Shown piece after piece: positions 5,655 through 13,456 of a stretch of DNA of 13,456 nt. Each line of letters begins with the position of its first letter. Position 1 is the first letter of the stretch. The DNA is from Phoronis ovalis (lineage: Eukaryota; Phoronida; Phoronidae). The notes beneath the pieces are model-generated. The model was not told the DNA's origin, searched no databases, and was given only the letters and a program-made list of their open reading frames with translations. The translations under genes were made by a program, and so were the position numbers. The stretch covers positions 1-13,456 of the forward strand of contig JAOXYB010038063.1 of assembly GCA_028565635.1 (NCBI GenBank), written 5' to 3'.

Positions 5655-8600
5655 GTAAGCATTGTAGTTGTTAAAACGGTAACTACAACGGTAGTAGTAG
5701 TACAAAATTCTCGATGGACACTTTTTATTCTTATTTAAGTCTCACACTGTACGTGTGCTTTTGTGTGATAGTGCTTAATTTACAGAACAAATGTTTAATG
5801 ATATATTACAATTTGTATTGATGTATTATAGTTCCTATATATATTATAAATCAAATCACAAATAATACTATAAATAGTGTTAAGACTTAAGTACCGTAAA
5901 TATTTTCCCATTGTCATTGATCGTTGTCATTCAACCAGACAATATATCACGTTTTTTGTGGTTATATCACTTGTGACTAAAGTTTAAGTACTACATTTTT
6001 AATGCATGGTCGTGTAGAAGAATGATGTAAACCCGGGGGGGTACTCAGGTTAATTTTTGGTGGGGGTGTGCAGCCGAGTTGAAAATTTTGGATTTGGATT
6101 GTATACTTTTTACTGTATTTTTTTGGATTACTACCCACTGCTTACAGCAAATAATTTGGATTAATTTTAGGTTTGTATCCATAATTCCATAAATAAATTT
6201 TTGAATTTGGTTTGTATCAGTCAGTTTGTATAAAAATGGATTGCTATACTCAAATATTTTCAAATTTTGGATTGCTACCCTTATATTTCACAAAATTTGG
6301 ATTACTACCGTACAATTTCAAAAAATTTGGATTGGGTTTGCTACCACAAGCTAAAATTTTGGAAATTGGGTTCCGCGGCACATCCTCGTAGTCAAAAAAC
6401 CTTGAGTACCCCCCCGGGGATGTAAACCAGTCCCAATGTGAAAAAAATTAGAATGATCGTGTAATATTAATAACAAAACGACTGTATGCAAGTTGCAACA
6501 ACCAAAAAGAAAGCACACATTGCTTTCCCAGCATTTCCACCCGGGGGGTACTCAAGGTTTTTTGACTACGGGGATGTGCCGTGGAACCCAATCCAAAATT
6601 TTAGCTTGTGGTAGCAAACCCAATCCAATTTTTTTGAAATTTTAGGGTAGCAATCCAAATTTTGTGAATTATAAGGGTAGCAATCCAAAATTTTAAAATA
6701 TTTGAGTATAGCAATCCATTTTTACGCAAACTAACTGATACAAACCAAATTCCAAAATCTATTTACGGATAGAAACCTAAAATTAATCCAAATTATTTGC
6801 TGTAAGCAGTGGGTAGCAGTCCAAATTTTTGAATATCTTTACGGTAGCAATCCAAAAAAATACAGTAAGAAGTATACAATCCAAAATTTTAAACTGGGCT
6901 ACACACCCCCACCAAAAAATAACTTGAGTATCCCCCGGGATTTCCACCCGACTAAACCAAAAGAGCATGTGGACCATGTACGAATTTCTGCGCCTCCCCA
7001 GATCCTTTTATGAATTTTTATAGTTTTTGCCTCATTTTTACTTTCGTCAAATTTCCGGCATCATTTTTCATCAGACCCTTTTATAAATTTTTCTACCTTA
7101 ATACGCTGGTTTCATCAACTTCACCAGATCCATTAGGCCTTTTTGTAACTATAGTTATCTTCTATTCACTATAATTTTACTATAGTTTTTTTATAGCCTC
7201 GATTCCTTCTGCTTATATGTTGTTTGGCACAATTTAGTCATACTTTACACTTCAGCCATTTAAGTGAAGATATGAGAAATGAAAACATTTATATTCTGAA
7301 AGTAGAATGTAGAAACAAAATATTAGGTAAGGACTGTAGGAATGTATATTTTTTATGGTTACAAAGGTGTATCACTTTAATGTTGCAGTGGTCAAGAAAG
7401 TGCTGGCATGGTTACCACGTATGGAAATGATAATCATGTGGGAAGTCACAAATTTTATCAACATAAAGGCATGGGAATGGTGAGTCAAGTATTTACCACA
7501 GAAAATCTAAAGAAATTAAAAGGAAATCTAGGAATTGGTAGGTATTAATACTCATGGTTATGATAAACTGACAAAATATAAATGTTACCTAATGTTTCAC
7601 ACATTGGCAGATCTATTAATCCTTTACTTGGCTCATTTTATATATTAATTTTTCACGAAATTTTTATACATTGTTCAAAATATTGAAAACATGTGAAAAT
7701 TGTTTCAATTTGCTTGGTGAGCTTACAAAGTCACACCTCAGTGGTATTCATTGTCCAGATAATCGAATGATAGTTTTCGGGGACACTCTGTCACTATTTC
7801 CTTAAGATTAACATATCTTTACTCTCAGTACATCTTTATCAAAAGCAAAAACAATTACCAGTATTTCCCCGAGTATAATATTACACCCCAGGTGTCCGAC
7901 TCAAGGGAATTACTGGAACCCATGTTTGTGAATGGGTTTTTGAAAAAGCCCCTGAACATGTTTTCCCATTTTAAAAATTTGACCGCTTTTCACTGAGTGA
8001 AAAACATTTTAGATACCCAGCGTCATCATCATCGGCGCAGTCGTCGTCTGTAACACTTTCTTTTTCTAGCTATAACAGCTTCGGTTTTTACCCGATCAGC
8101 TTCATATTTGGTACAGGATAAGGTCGAATTATACGTCGTTCATTATTTTGACCTTGATTACTTTCAATATATGGCCGACTGGAAGCCATGTTTGTTCCTG
8201 AGAGGGCATGTTATTTGCGGGAAGTGCGCGAGACGAAACTTTGATAGGACAATTCGAGGGTGGATTCACGAAGGCTATAGGCTGTTGGGAATGTTAGGTT
8301 AGGTGACATTTAAGAATGACCTTGAAAAGTGGGTCAAACCATGATTTTAATCTTCGACATTTTTCGTTGTGTATAACACTTTTTTTGTCTCGCAATAACT
8401 GCTTAACTTTTTATCTAAGCTTTGTAATTAATACAGGGAAAATACAGGTCAAAGTACAGATCTGGTAAATTTTTGACCAGGTCACTTCCAAGATGGTTGA
8501 CTGGCGGCCATGTTTGTTCTCGAGACAGCACGTTACATTGTGCTGCATACCATAAAAAAGACAAGGCATTGAATAGACAATTAGAAGCTGGATTCAAAAA

Positions 8601-11600
8601 GGCCATAGGTTGGCGGGCGTAATAGGCTAGGTGATATTTTGAAGTGACATTGAGAAGTGGGCCAATCCGAATCTTCAACATTTTTTGAGCGTAACATTTT
8701 GTTTGTCTCGCAATAACTGCTTCAGTTTTATTTGATCAGCTTCACATTCGATGCACGGTAAGTACAAGTCAAAATGCAGGTCAAGTATAATTTGACCAAG
8801 AAAAGTTCCAATATGGCTGACTGACAGCCATGTATGTTTTGATTCAGTTTTTATCTGATCAGCTTCATATTCGACACAGTGTAAGTATAGGTCAAAGTGC
8901 AAGTCGGATGTAATTTTGACCCAGTTTACTTCCAATATGGCAGCGATGTTTGTTCCCGAAAGATGAAACTATGACTGGAAGATTCGAAGGTGGATTCATG
9001 AGGACCATTGACTGATTGGCGTAATAGGCTAGGGGACATTTTAGAATGACCTTGAAAAGTGGGTCAAATGGCAATTTTAATCTTCAAAATTTGTATTGTG
9101 CGTAACACTTTCTTTGTCTCACAATAACTGCTTGAGTTTTTATCTAACTGATCAGTTTCGTATTTGATACAGGGAAAGTGCAAGACAAAGTACAGGACAA
9201 AGTACAGGTTTGGTAAATTTTTTACCCGGATCACTTTCCGAGAAGGCATGTTACATTGCACTGCATACCATAAAGACAAAATGTTGACTAAACGATTCAA
9301 AGATGAATTCAAAAAGGCCATAGGTTGGTGAGCGTAATAGGTTAGGTGACATTTTAAAATAACCTTGAGAAGTAGGTCAAATCCTGATACGAATCTTCGG
9401 CATTTTTGTACATAATACTTTGTCTTGTAATAATTTCTTCAGTTTTTATGTGATCAGCTTCATATTCGATTCAGTGTAAGTAAGTATAGGTGAAACTGCA
9501 AGTCAGATATAATTTTGACCCAGATTATTTCCAATTTTGCCAACTGGTGGCCATATTTGATCTTGAGGGCACATCATTTAGTGTTGCATACCAGAAAGAC
9601 AAAGCGTATCCTAGAAGATTTGAAGGTGGATTCAAGAATCCCATAGGTTGTTGGGCGTAATAGTAGATAACTGCTTCAGTTGTTATCCAATCAGCTTGGT
9701 GGGCATATTAGGCTAGTTGACATTTTAAAATGATCTTGAGAAGTGGGTCAAATGCTAACACAAATCCTCAACATTTTTTGTTGTGCATTATACATTTTTG
9801 TCTCGCAATTTTTTATTCGATCAGCTTCATGTTCGGTACAGTGTAAAAACAGGTCGATTATAATTTTGACATTGATCACTTTCTAATATGGCCATGTTTG
9901 TTCCCGAGAGCGCATGTCACGTTTCAAAAAAGACGAAGTGTTGGCTGCACGAATGGCGGATTCATGAAGGCCATAGATTAGTGGGCACATTAGGCTAGAT
10001 GACATTTTGAAATGACCTTGAGAAGTGGGTCAAGTGCTGACACGAATCTTTGACATTTTTTGTTGTATGTTATAGTTATAGTCTCGTAATAACTGCTTCA
10101 ATTTTTATTCATTCAGCTTCATATTCAGTACAGTGTAAATACTGGTCAAAATACAGGCCGCTTATAAGTTTAGCTTTGATCACTTCTAACATGGCTGACT
10201 GATGGTCATCGGTTGCTGTGTATATTCGGCTAGGTGACATTTTAAAATGACCTTGAGAAGTAGGTCAAATGCTGATACAAATCTTGTAACATTTTTTGTT
10301 TTGAATAAAACTTTCTTTGCTTCACTTTTTATCTGATCAGTTTCATATTTTGTACAGGGTAAATACAGGTCAAGGTACAGGTCCATTATACATTTAACCT
10401 CGATCTCTTCCAAGATGGCTGACTGGTGACCATCTTTGTTCTTGTGGTTGTGCATCGCAATAACATCTTCAGTATTTATCTGATGAGCTTCATATTTACT
10501 GCAGAGTAATGCAGGTCAAGGTACAGATCAGATGTAATTTACTTTCAATATGGCTGACTAATGGCCATATTTGTTCCCGAGGGGGCACATTGCACTACAG
10601 CACTTTCCAGAGAGACGAAGTTTGACTGGATTCAAAGTGAACTATTTAATACAGGGAGAGATTGCTTTAAAACTACTTCACAGTGATGGGCATCTGTCTG
10701 CAAAAGCAGATCTCTTGTCAGGTATTTTTCGCCATTCTAGACCAGAAAAGAGGTGATTTTTCACTATTTTAGTTCAGTCGATCTTGTCTAAAAAGGAGTG
10801 AGTATTTTAAGTATAAACTCATTGGAAGGGTTTGTTAGTACAAGAGAGGAGTATTTTTTGCGTTTTAATCAAGGCAAGGGTAGGTTTTTCGTCTTTTTGT
10901 CTGAGAAAGGTGTGGCTTTTGGAGGTGACCCCTGGGCGTAATTAATTATCATATTCAGTTATATAATTAAATTATAGATTTTGGATATGAATATCTTTGG
11001 ATATGAAGTAGCCTATTCAACTGTGTCTCAAACACTATAACTTCCGAACCCAACACGACCCTACAAAAATCTATCCTCAGTACAATATGATAGAATGCCT
11101 ATGGCTGCACCTTAATTAATTTACCGTATTTTCATAGGATATATTTTAAATTAAAACGCAATGTAACCTAGCACATATATTATAATCTAGCATTGTGCAT
11201 TAAGGAATTTTAAAATTATAAAAAACTTGTGTGCCGACGTATTGCAGTAACACAAAATTTAATAGCAACTAAGCAGTAACATCTTTTCAAAAGCAACATT
11301 AAAACTTTTGTTTGTATTACTATGGTTAGGGCACACACGCTACTCAACAGCTGGAGCTTCTGAATATGTTAACTGTCAGCCATTTGTAGTAGACACAATT
11401 CATGGCTTGATTGCTGTGGCTCATAACGGGGAATTGGTTAATGCAAATCCACTGAGGCAAAAGGTAAATCAGAAAAAAACATTTCAATATAACAGCTGAG
11501 CCTGCTCATTTTATATATTTTTATGTGTAGGCTATTTATCCATTTGTCTGTCTCGATGCATATGTGTGTAAAACATACACTGTAGCTGAAAATGTTATCT

Positions 11601-12715
11601 CTTTTTTTATGTAAACCAGTTTGTTCCAAAAAAGTATTAGTAATAACGGTTGTCGTATTCGTATGCTCAAAGTTTTACATATTAATAAGCCAATCTGTTT
11701 ACTCTTAACGATATATTGTATTATGTTATATAATAGTGTGATAACACAGGTTTTACGACATGGTGTTGGTTTATCAACTGGTACAGATAGTGAACTTATC
11801 ACACAGTTGTTGGCTTTAACACCACCTGATGGGGAACCAGATGGACCAAACTGGCCAGCCAGGTAAATTTGAAGTCACTAAACACTCTGAGACATTAGTA
11901 AAATGTTGCGTGACCACACCTGACATGTTAATAAAAGGTAATAAAGGTTTGATGTCTTGCAGGTTAGAAGTAAAGGTATCATTCACCTAACTGTTGTGTA
12001 CTAATTATATGAATCAGGAATTTGACAAGAGAAATTTAACAAGAGTTTTTTTACTCAAAAAACTTTTATTTTTTTCTTATTCTAGCCAAACAGTACAGTA
12101 TATCACCATTACAAACCTAGACCATATCCCTATTTACCAAGTAGTAGATTAACTTTTGTGCTACCTCACTAATAATAAGTAATATTAAAGAGTTCATTAT
12201 TCCCATAAATTAAAAAAAATAAATTATTGATGATGATGTACCAGTGCTCTTTCTACCCTCTTTTGTAGAATTAAACTGATGATGAATGAAACTTGGCTGG
12301 CTTACTCATTGGCAATTCTGCACAATGACAAAATATATGCTGTGAGAGATCCATTTGGAAACAGACCATTATGTATAGGAAAATTATTAGCTACTCCAGG
12401 ATGTTCAGGTATAGAATGACACTCTAGTTTGAGAATTCCAAAGCATTGCAGCATGCACTCAACTACTCATTATGTATGCAAGAATTCTAACGAAATGTGT
12501 TGGTTATTGTTGGCATGAACCAATAAAAGGGCAACTTTAATTTCTAATGCTTTATGAAAAGAATGATTTATCTATATGGCACTGAGGTGATGAAGTTGGT
12601 ATGTGTTTTGCAGAGAGCAAAGCAACAGAAAGTGAAGCAGAGGGTTGGGTGGTGTCATCAGAATCTTGCTCGTTTCAAGCCATAGGAGCTGCATACTATA
12701 GAGAAGTCTTACCAG
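5521..12715 (+). CDS. PPAT: PPAT, 5' part of gene (exons 1-6, residues 1-257): amidophosphoribosyltransferase glutaminase domain
   Basis: Six exons join in frame into 257 residues. PPAT catalyses the committed step of purine synthesis in the cytosol: PRPP + glutamine + water to phosphoribosylamine + glutamate + pyrophosphate. A 13-residue leader precedes the catalytic Cys14 in the ACGVFGC motif; family members of this Fe-S type cleave such a propeptide to expose the Cys. Other class II glutaminase residues are visible: GLQHRGQESAG (40-50), GIGHTRYST (93-101, Arg98), AHNGELVN (125-132), the Asp in STGTDSE (152), [15 protein letters not shown] (190s-200s) and [10 protein letters not shown] (230s). 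The frame breaks off inside VLPG, as in other PPATs. Vertebrate PPAT is about 517 residues, so the Fe-S ligand cysteines and the PRPP-binding domain lie past the right edge. Intron phases are 2, 1, 0, 2, 1, 1. The start has an AAAATGG context. No frame lesions are seen. Confidence 0.96.
5655..6023 (+). other. PPAT intron 1, first part, no recognisable features
   Basis: This is AT-rich intron sequence between exon 1 and the first transposon, with a short GTAGTAGTAG run near 5690. No gene, RNA or repeat is recognised. Confidence 0.6.
6032..6418 (-). mobile_element. Non-autonomous DNA transposon (MITE), copy 1
   Basis: The element is 387 bp, bounded by inverted ends CCCGGGGGGGTACTCA and its complement, and flanked by the direct duplication GATGTAAA (6024-6031 and 6419-6426). 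An 8-bp duplication fits hAT or P superfamily transposases, but the ends do not identify one. There is no coding capacity. The interior is built from degenerate copies of a GGTAGCAATCCAAAATTTT-like unit, seen here in the complementary sense. Copy 2 at 6540-6939 is clearly related and inverted. The orientation sign is arbitrary, set opposite to copy 2. Confidence 0.9.
6540..6939 (+). mobile_element. Non-autonomous DNA transposon (MITE), copy 2, inverted relative to copy 1
   Basis: The element is 400 bp, with ends CCCGGGGGGTACTCAAG and the near-complement ending TATCCCCCGGG. It is flanked by ATTTCCA (6533-6539 and 6940-6946), a duplication of at least 7 bp that could be 8 if read into the C-rich end. 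Nearly every block of copy 1 is found here in reverse complement. This copy has one extra unit of about 31 bp (around 6816-6846). Its different duplication shows that it inserted independently of copy 1. Confidence 0.9.
6947..7388 (+). other. PPAT intron 1, last part, weak direct repeats
   Basis: A block like CAGATCCTTTTATGAATTTTT (6999-7019) recurs in diverged form at 7072-7092, with a shorter relative near 7125. Otherwise the stretch is AT-rich sequence leading to the exon 2 acceptor. An open frame at 7224-7430 runs into exon 2 in another phase and is not credible as a gene. Confidence 0.5.
7389..7537 (+). CDS. PPAT: PPAT exon 2 (residues 45-95)
   Basis: The acceptor TTGCAG ends at 7388 and the donor GTAGGT starts at 7538. 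The exon is 149 nt: one base finishing Arg45, 49 codons, and one base of Gly95. It encodes [17 protein letters not shown] and the TENLKKL...GNLGIG segment, all typical of the PPAT glutaminase domain. Confidence 0.95.
7538..8024 (+). other. PPAT intron 2, first part, no recognisable features
   Basis: This is unremarkable AT-rich intron sequence between exon 2 and the tandem array. I see no gene, RNA or clear repeat. Confidence 0.6.
8025..10640 (+). repeat. Degenerate tandem array of a roughly 300-320 bp unit, about 11 full or partial copies
   Basis: A recurring anchor (CTCGCAATAACTGCTTCAG, then TTTTTATCTGATCAGCTTCA) appears near 8094, 8415, 8734, 8857, 9150, 9452, 9688, 9819, 10111, 10335 and 10482. 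Each is followed in the same order by GTACAGGTCAAAGTACAGGTC-like sequence, AATATGGCTGACTG, GGCCATGTTTGTTC, AAGGCCATAGGTTG, TAATAGGCTAGGTGACATTTT and TGACCTTGAGAAGTGGGTCA. The first three intervals are near 320 bp where complete; later copies are shortened or internally deleted. Several minus-strand open frames share a DLYFDLYLPC-like peptide only because the DNA repeats; stops and frame changes argue against coding. The array fills most of PPAT intron 2. Confidence 0.85.
10641..11329 (+). other. PPAT intron 2, last part, no recognisable features
   Basis: AT-rich sequence lies between the array and exon 3. A short plus-strand open frame at 10571-10756 starts inside the last array unit and resembles nothing known. 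No repeat or RNA gene is recognised. Confidence 0.6.
11330..11463 (+). CDS. PPAT: PPAT exon 3 (residues 95-139)
   Basis: The acceptor GGTTAG ends at 11329 and the donor GTAAAT starts at 11464. The exon is 134 nt: two bases completing Gly95 and 44 codons, phase 0. It encodes [17 protein letters not shown] and the glutamine-site segment VAHNGELVN. The acceptor pyrimidine tract is poor (TTTGTATTACTATGGTTAG), but it is the only phase-compatible site next to the conserved HTRYST. Confidence 0.94.
11750..11862 (+). CDS. PPAT: PPAT exon 4 (residues 140-177)
   Basis: The acceptor AACACAG ends at 11749 and the donor GTAAAT starts at 11863. The exon is 113 nt: 37 codons and two bases of Arg177. It encodes [20 protein letters not shown], with the family's conserved Asp, then a Pro/Gly/Asp-rich loop ([12 protein letters not shown]) that also varies among vertebrate PPATs. 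Confidence 0.94.
11863..12268 (+). other. PPAT intron 4, no recognisable features
   Basis: A 406-bp intron, AT-rich, ends in the pyrimidine-rich acceptor of exon 5. I see nothing else in it. Confidence 0.7.
12269..12408 (+). CDS. PPAT: PPAT exon 5 (residues 177-224)
   Basis: A pyrimidine-rich acceptor, TTTTGTAG, ends at 12268; the donor GTATAG at 12409 is weaker. The exon is 140 nt: one base finishing Arg177, 46 codons, and one base of Glu224. It encodes [20 protein letters not shown] and [10 protein letters not shown], conserved core strands of the glutaminase domain. Confidence 0.95.
12614..12715 (+). CDS. PPAT: PPAT exon 6 (residues 224-257, last exon in window)
   Basis: The acceptor GTTTTGCAG ends at 12613 and the donor GTATGT starts at 12716. 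The exon is 102 nt. It encodes a polar linker rich in Glu and Ser, then [12 protein letters not shown] and YYREVLPG, all aligning with vertebrate PPAT. The next conserved block of PPAT (starting EIVEI in human) is not found in the remaining 741 bases, so exon 7 must lie beyond the right edge. Confidence 0.95.
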
Positions 12716-13384
12716 GTATGTTGACACATTCAGATTACTTTTCTGTATAATGCCTAGAAGTGCAATGATATTTATGCTACTGTTAAGTATTATAAATGGT
12801 ACATTATCTGGCATAGAAATAAACATAACACCAAATTTGAGACACTAATTTGTCAGTTGACCACACAGGTGCCTACTGGCCTTTCATCCTCCATCTGGTT
12901 GACAGGTAATCATGAGACTGGTGTCTGGGGAACAGATACAGTGACAAAAATAACAGTTATAAGTAAAAACAATATATGAACCACATAGTAGAGAAACTTC
13001 TAATGAAATGCCAGTATATTAAACCCATTATACTTGAGACATTTTCAAGGATTTTTGAGGGGTTTGAACGAATTTTAAACATCTATACTACTAAATTAAC
13101 AGATTGAATTTTTCTTACCAAAACGTCTAGACGTGCACCTTCTATTCCTTGCGTTAAACTCGAACACTAATTCTTACCCTATCGTTTAACCCAGACAAAT
13201 ATTCCACAAAAATCGTGGGGTCCATTTCTAGTATATAACAAATTTCACATTCAGTTCATGCATGTTATACTGGAAAATTCACGACTTCATAAAGTTCAGG
13301 ATGAGAAAATAATAAATAACTGAAAAGTTATAGTGGCGATCGGCAACAAGTGTTAGAGGATACTGTATTATATATGTACTTTTT
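12716..13384 (+). other. PPAT intron 6 (start), no recognisable features
   Basis: This is intron sequence after exon 6. One small exon-like stretch (12869-12904), bounded by AG and GT, does not match PPAT and was set aside. The rest is AT-rich with no repeat, RNA or conserved coding block that I recognise. Confidence 0.6.
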
Positions 13385-13456
13385 ATGCCCATCACTATGT
13401 AATAGTGAATGGGCATATAGTCGTACCGCATGCGGCGTCGGCGTCGTCGGCGTATG
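13385..13456 (+). repeat. Terminal hairpin plus GGCGTC-rich tract, probable start of an interspersed repeat
   Basis: ATGCCCATCACTAT (13385-13398) pairs with ATAGTGAATGGGCAT (13402-13416), with a 3-nt loop and a single-base bulge. It is followed by the palindrome CCGCATGCGG (13426-13435) and GGCGTCGGCGTCGTCGGCG up to the window edge. Such a GC-rich block is foreign to the surrounding AT-rich intron. A similar CGTCATCATCATCGGCG / CAGTCGTCGTCTG stretch opens the tandem array near 8025-8050, so both may be the head of one repeat family. Confidence 0.55.

Noticed and set aside
6045-6977. Minus-strand open frames inside the two MITEs as a possible transposase
   Set aside because: Both are short and arise from the AT-rich internal modules; there are no transposase motifs. 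The elements are non-autonomous.
8415-10455. Several minus-strand open frames sharing a DLYFDLYLPC...YEADQI-like peptide, suggesting a repeated-protein gene family
   Set aside because: The shared peptide is simply the translation of the repeated DNA unit. Frames are short, interrupted and shift from unit to unit, and the region lies inside PPAT intron 2 on the opposite strand.
8025-10640. CRISPR-like array of repeats
   Set aside because: Units are about 300 bp, diverged and contiguous, in a spliced eukaryotic gene; there are no short identical repeats with unique spacers.
12869-12904. Small exon-like segment bounded by AG and GT that could be PPAT exon 7
   Set aside because: It is open in the right phase but encodes GAYWPFILHLV-like residues, unlike the conserved continuation of PPAT after VLPG, and is much shorter than its neighbours.
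1-13456. tRNA, rRNA or other structured RNA genes
   Set aside because: No cloverleaf, rRNA core or recognisable snRNA/snoRNA boxes were found by eye. A covariance-model search would be the decisive test.

Overview
This window looks like nuclear DNA from an invertebrate animal, probably marine. Two conserved housekeeping genes are split into short exons with GT-AG introns. They lie in AT-rich DNA full of microsatellites, a decayed LINE, short inverted-repeat transposons and a degenerate tandem array. The encoded proteins are animal-like. The repeat style suggests a marine invertebrate such as a hemichordate, amphioxus, echinoderm or mollusc, but I cannot name the species from sequence alone.

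The core is a head-to-head pair of de novo purine synthesis genes. On the minus strand, three exons (4913-4877, 1668-1468, 315-137) encode the first 139 residues of PAICS, beginning its SAICAR synthetase domain. The rest of PAICS lies beyond the left edge. On the plus strand, six exons (5521-5654, 7389-7537, 11330-11463, 11750-11862, 12269-12408, 12614-12715) encode the first 257 residues of PPAT, the glutamine amidophosphoribosyltransferase. They cover the propeptide and most of the N-terminal glutaminase domain. The PRPP-binding half lies beyond the right edge. The start codons are 607 bp apart and must share a promoter region (4914-5520). PPAT catalyses step 1 of purine synthesis and PAICS steps 6 and 7, so divergent transcription would co-express enzymes of one pathway. 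The same arrangement is known in vertebrates.

Left to right: a (TC)n microsatellite (1-102) just inside PAICS intron 3; PAICS exons 3 and 2, separated by a featureless AT-rich intron; then PAICS intron 1 (1669-4876). That intron holds an (AT)n tract, pieces of a dead LINE reverse transcriptase, small repeats, a TGACCT-rich repeat with an A-rich tail, and a CACGTG E-box near exon 1. After the shared promoter, PPAT intron 1 carries two about 390-400 bp transposons of one family in opposite orientation. Each has inverted ends and its own target-site duplication. PPAT intron 2 carries a roughly 2.6 kb degenerate tandem array (about 8025-10640). The remaining exons follow at short spacing. The right edge (13385-13456) holds a hairpin and GGCGTC-rich sequence that may be the start of another repeat copy.

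I see no new enzymatic or defence system. The points most worth a second look are the conserved divergent promoter, the paired inverted transposons that would fold into long double-stranded RNA in the PPAT pre-mRNA, and the tandem array with its possible relative at the right edge.
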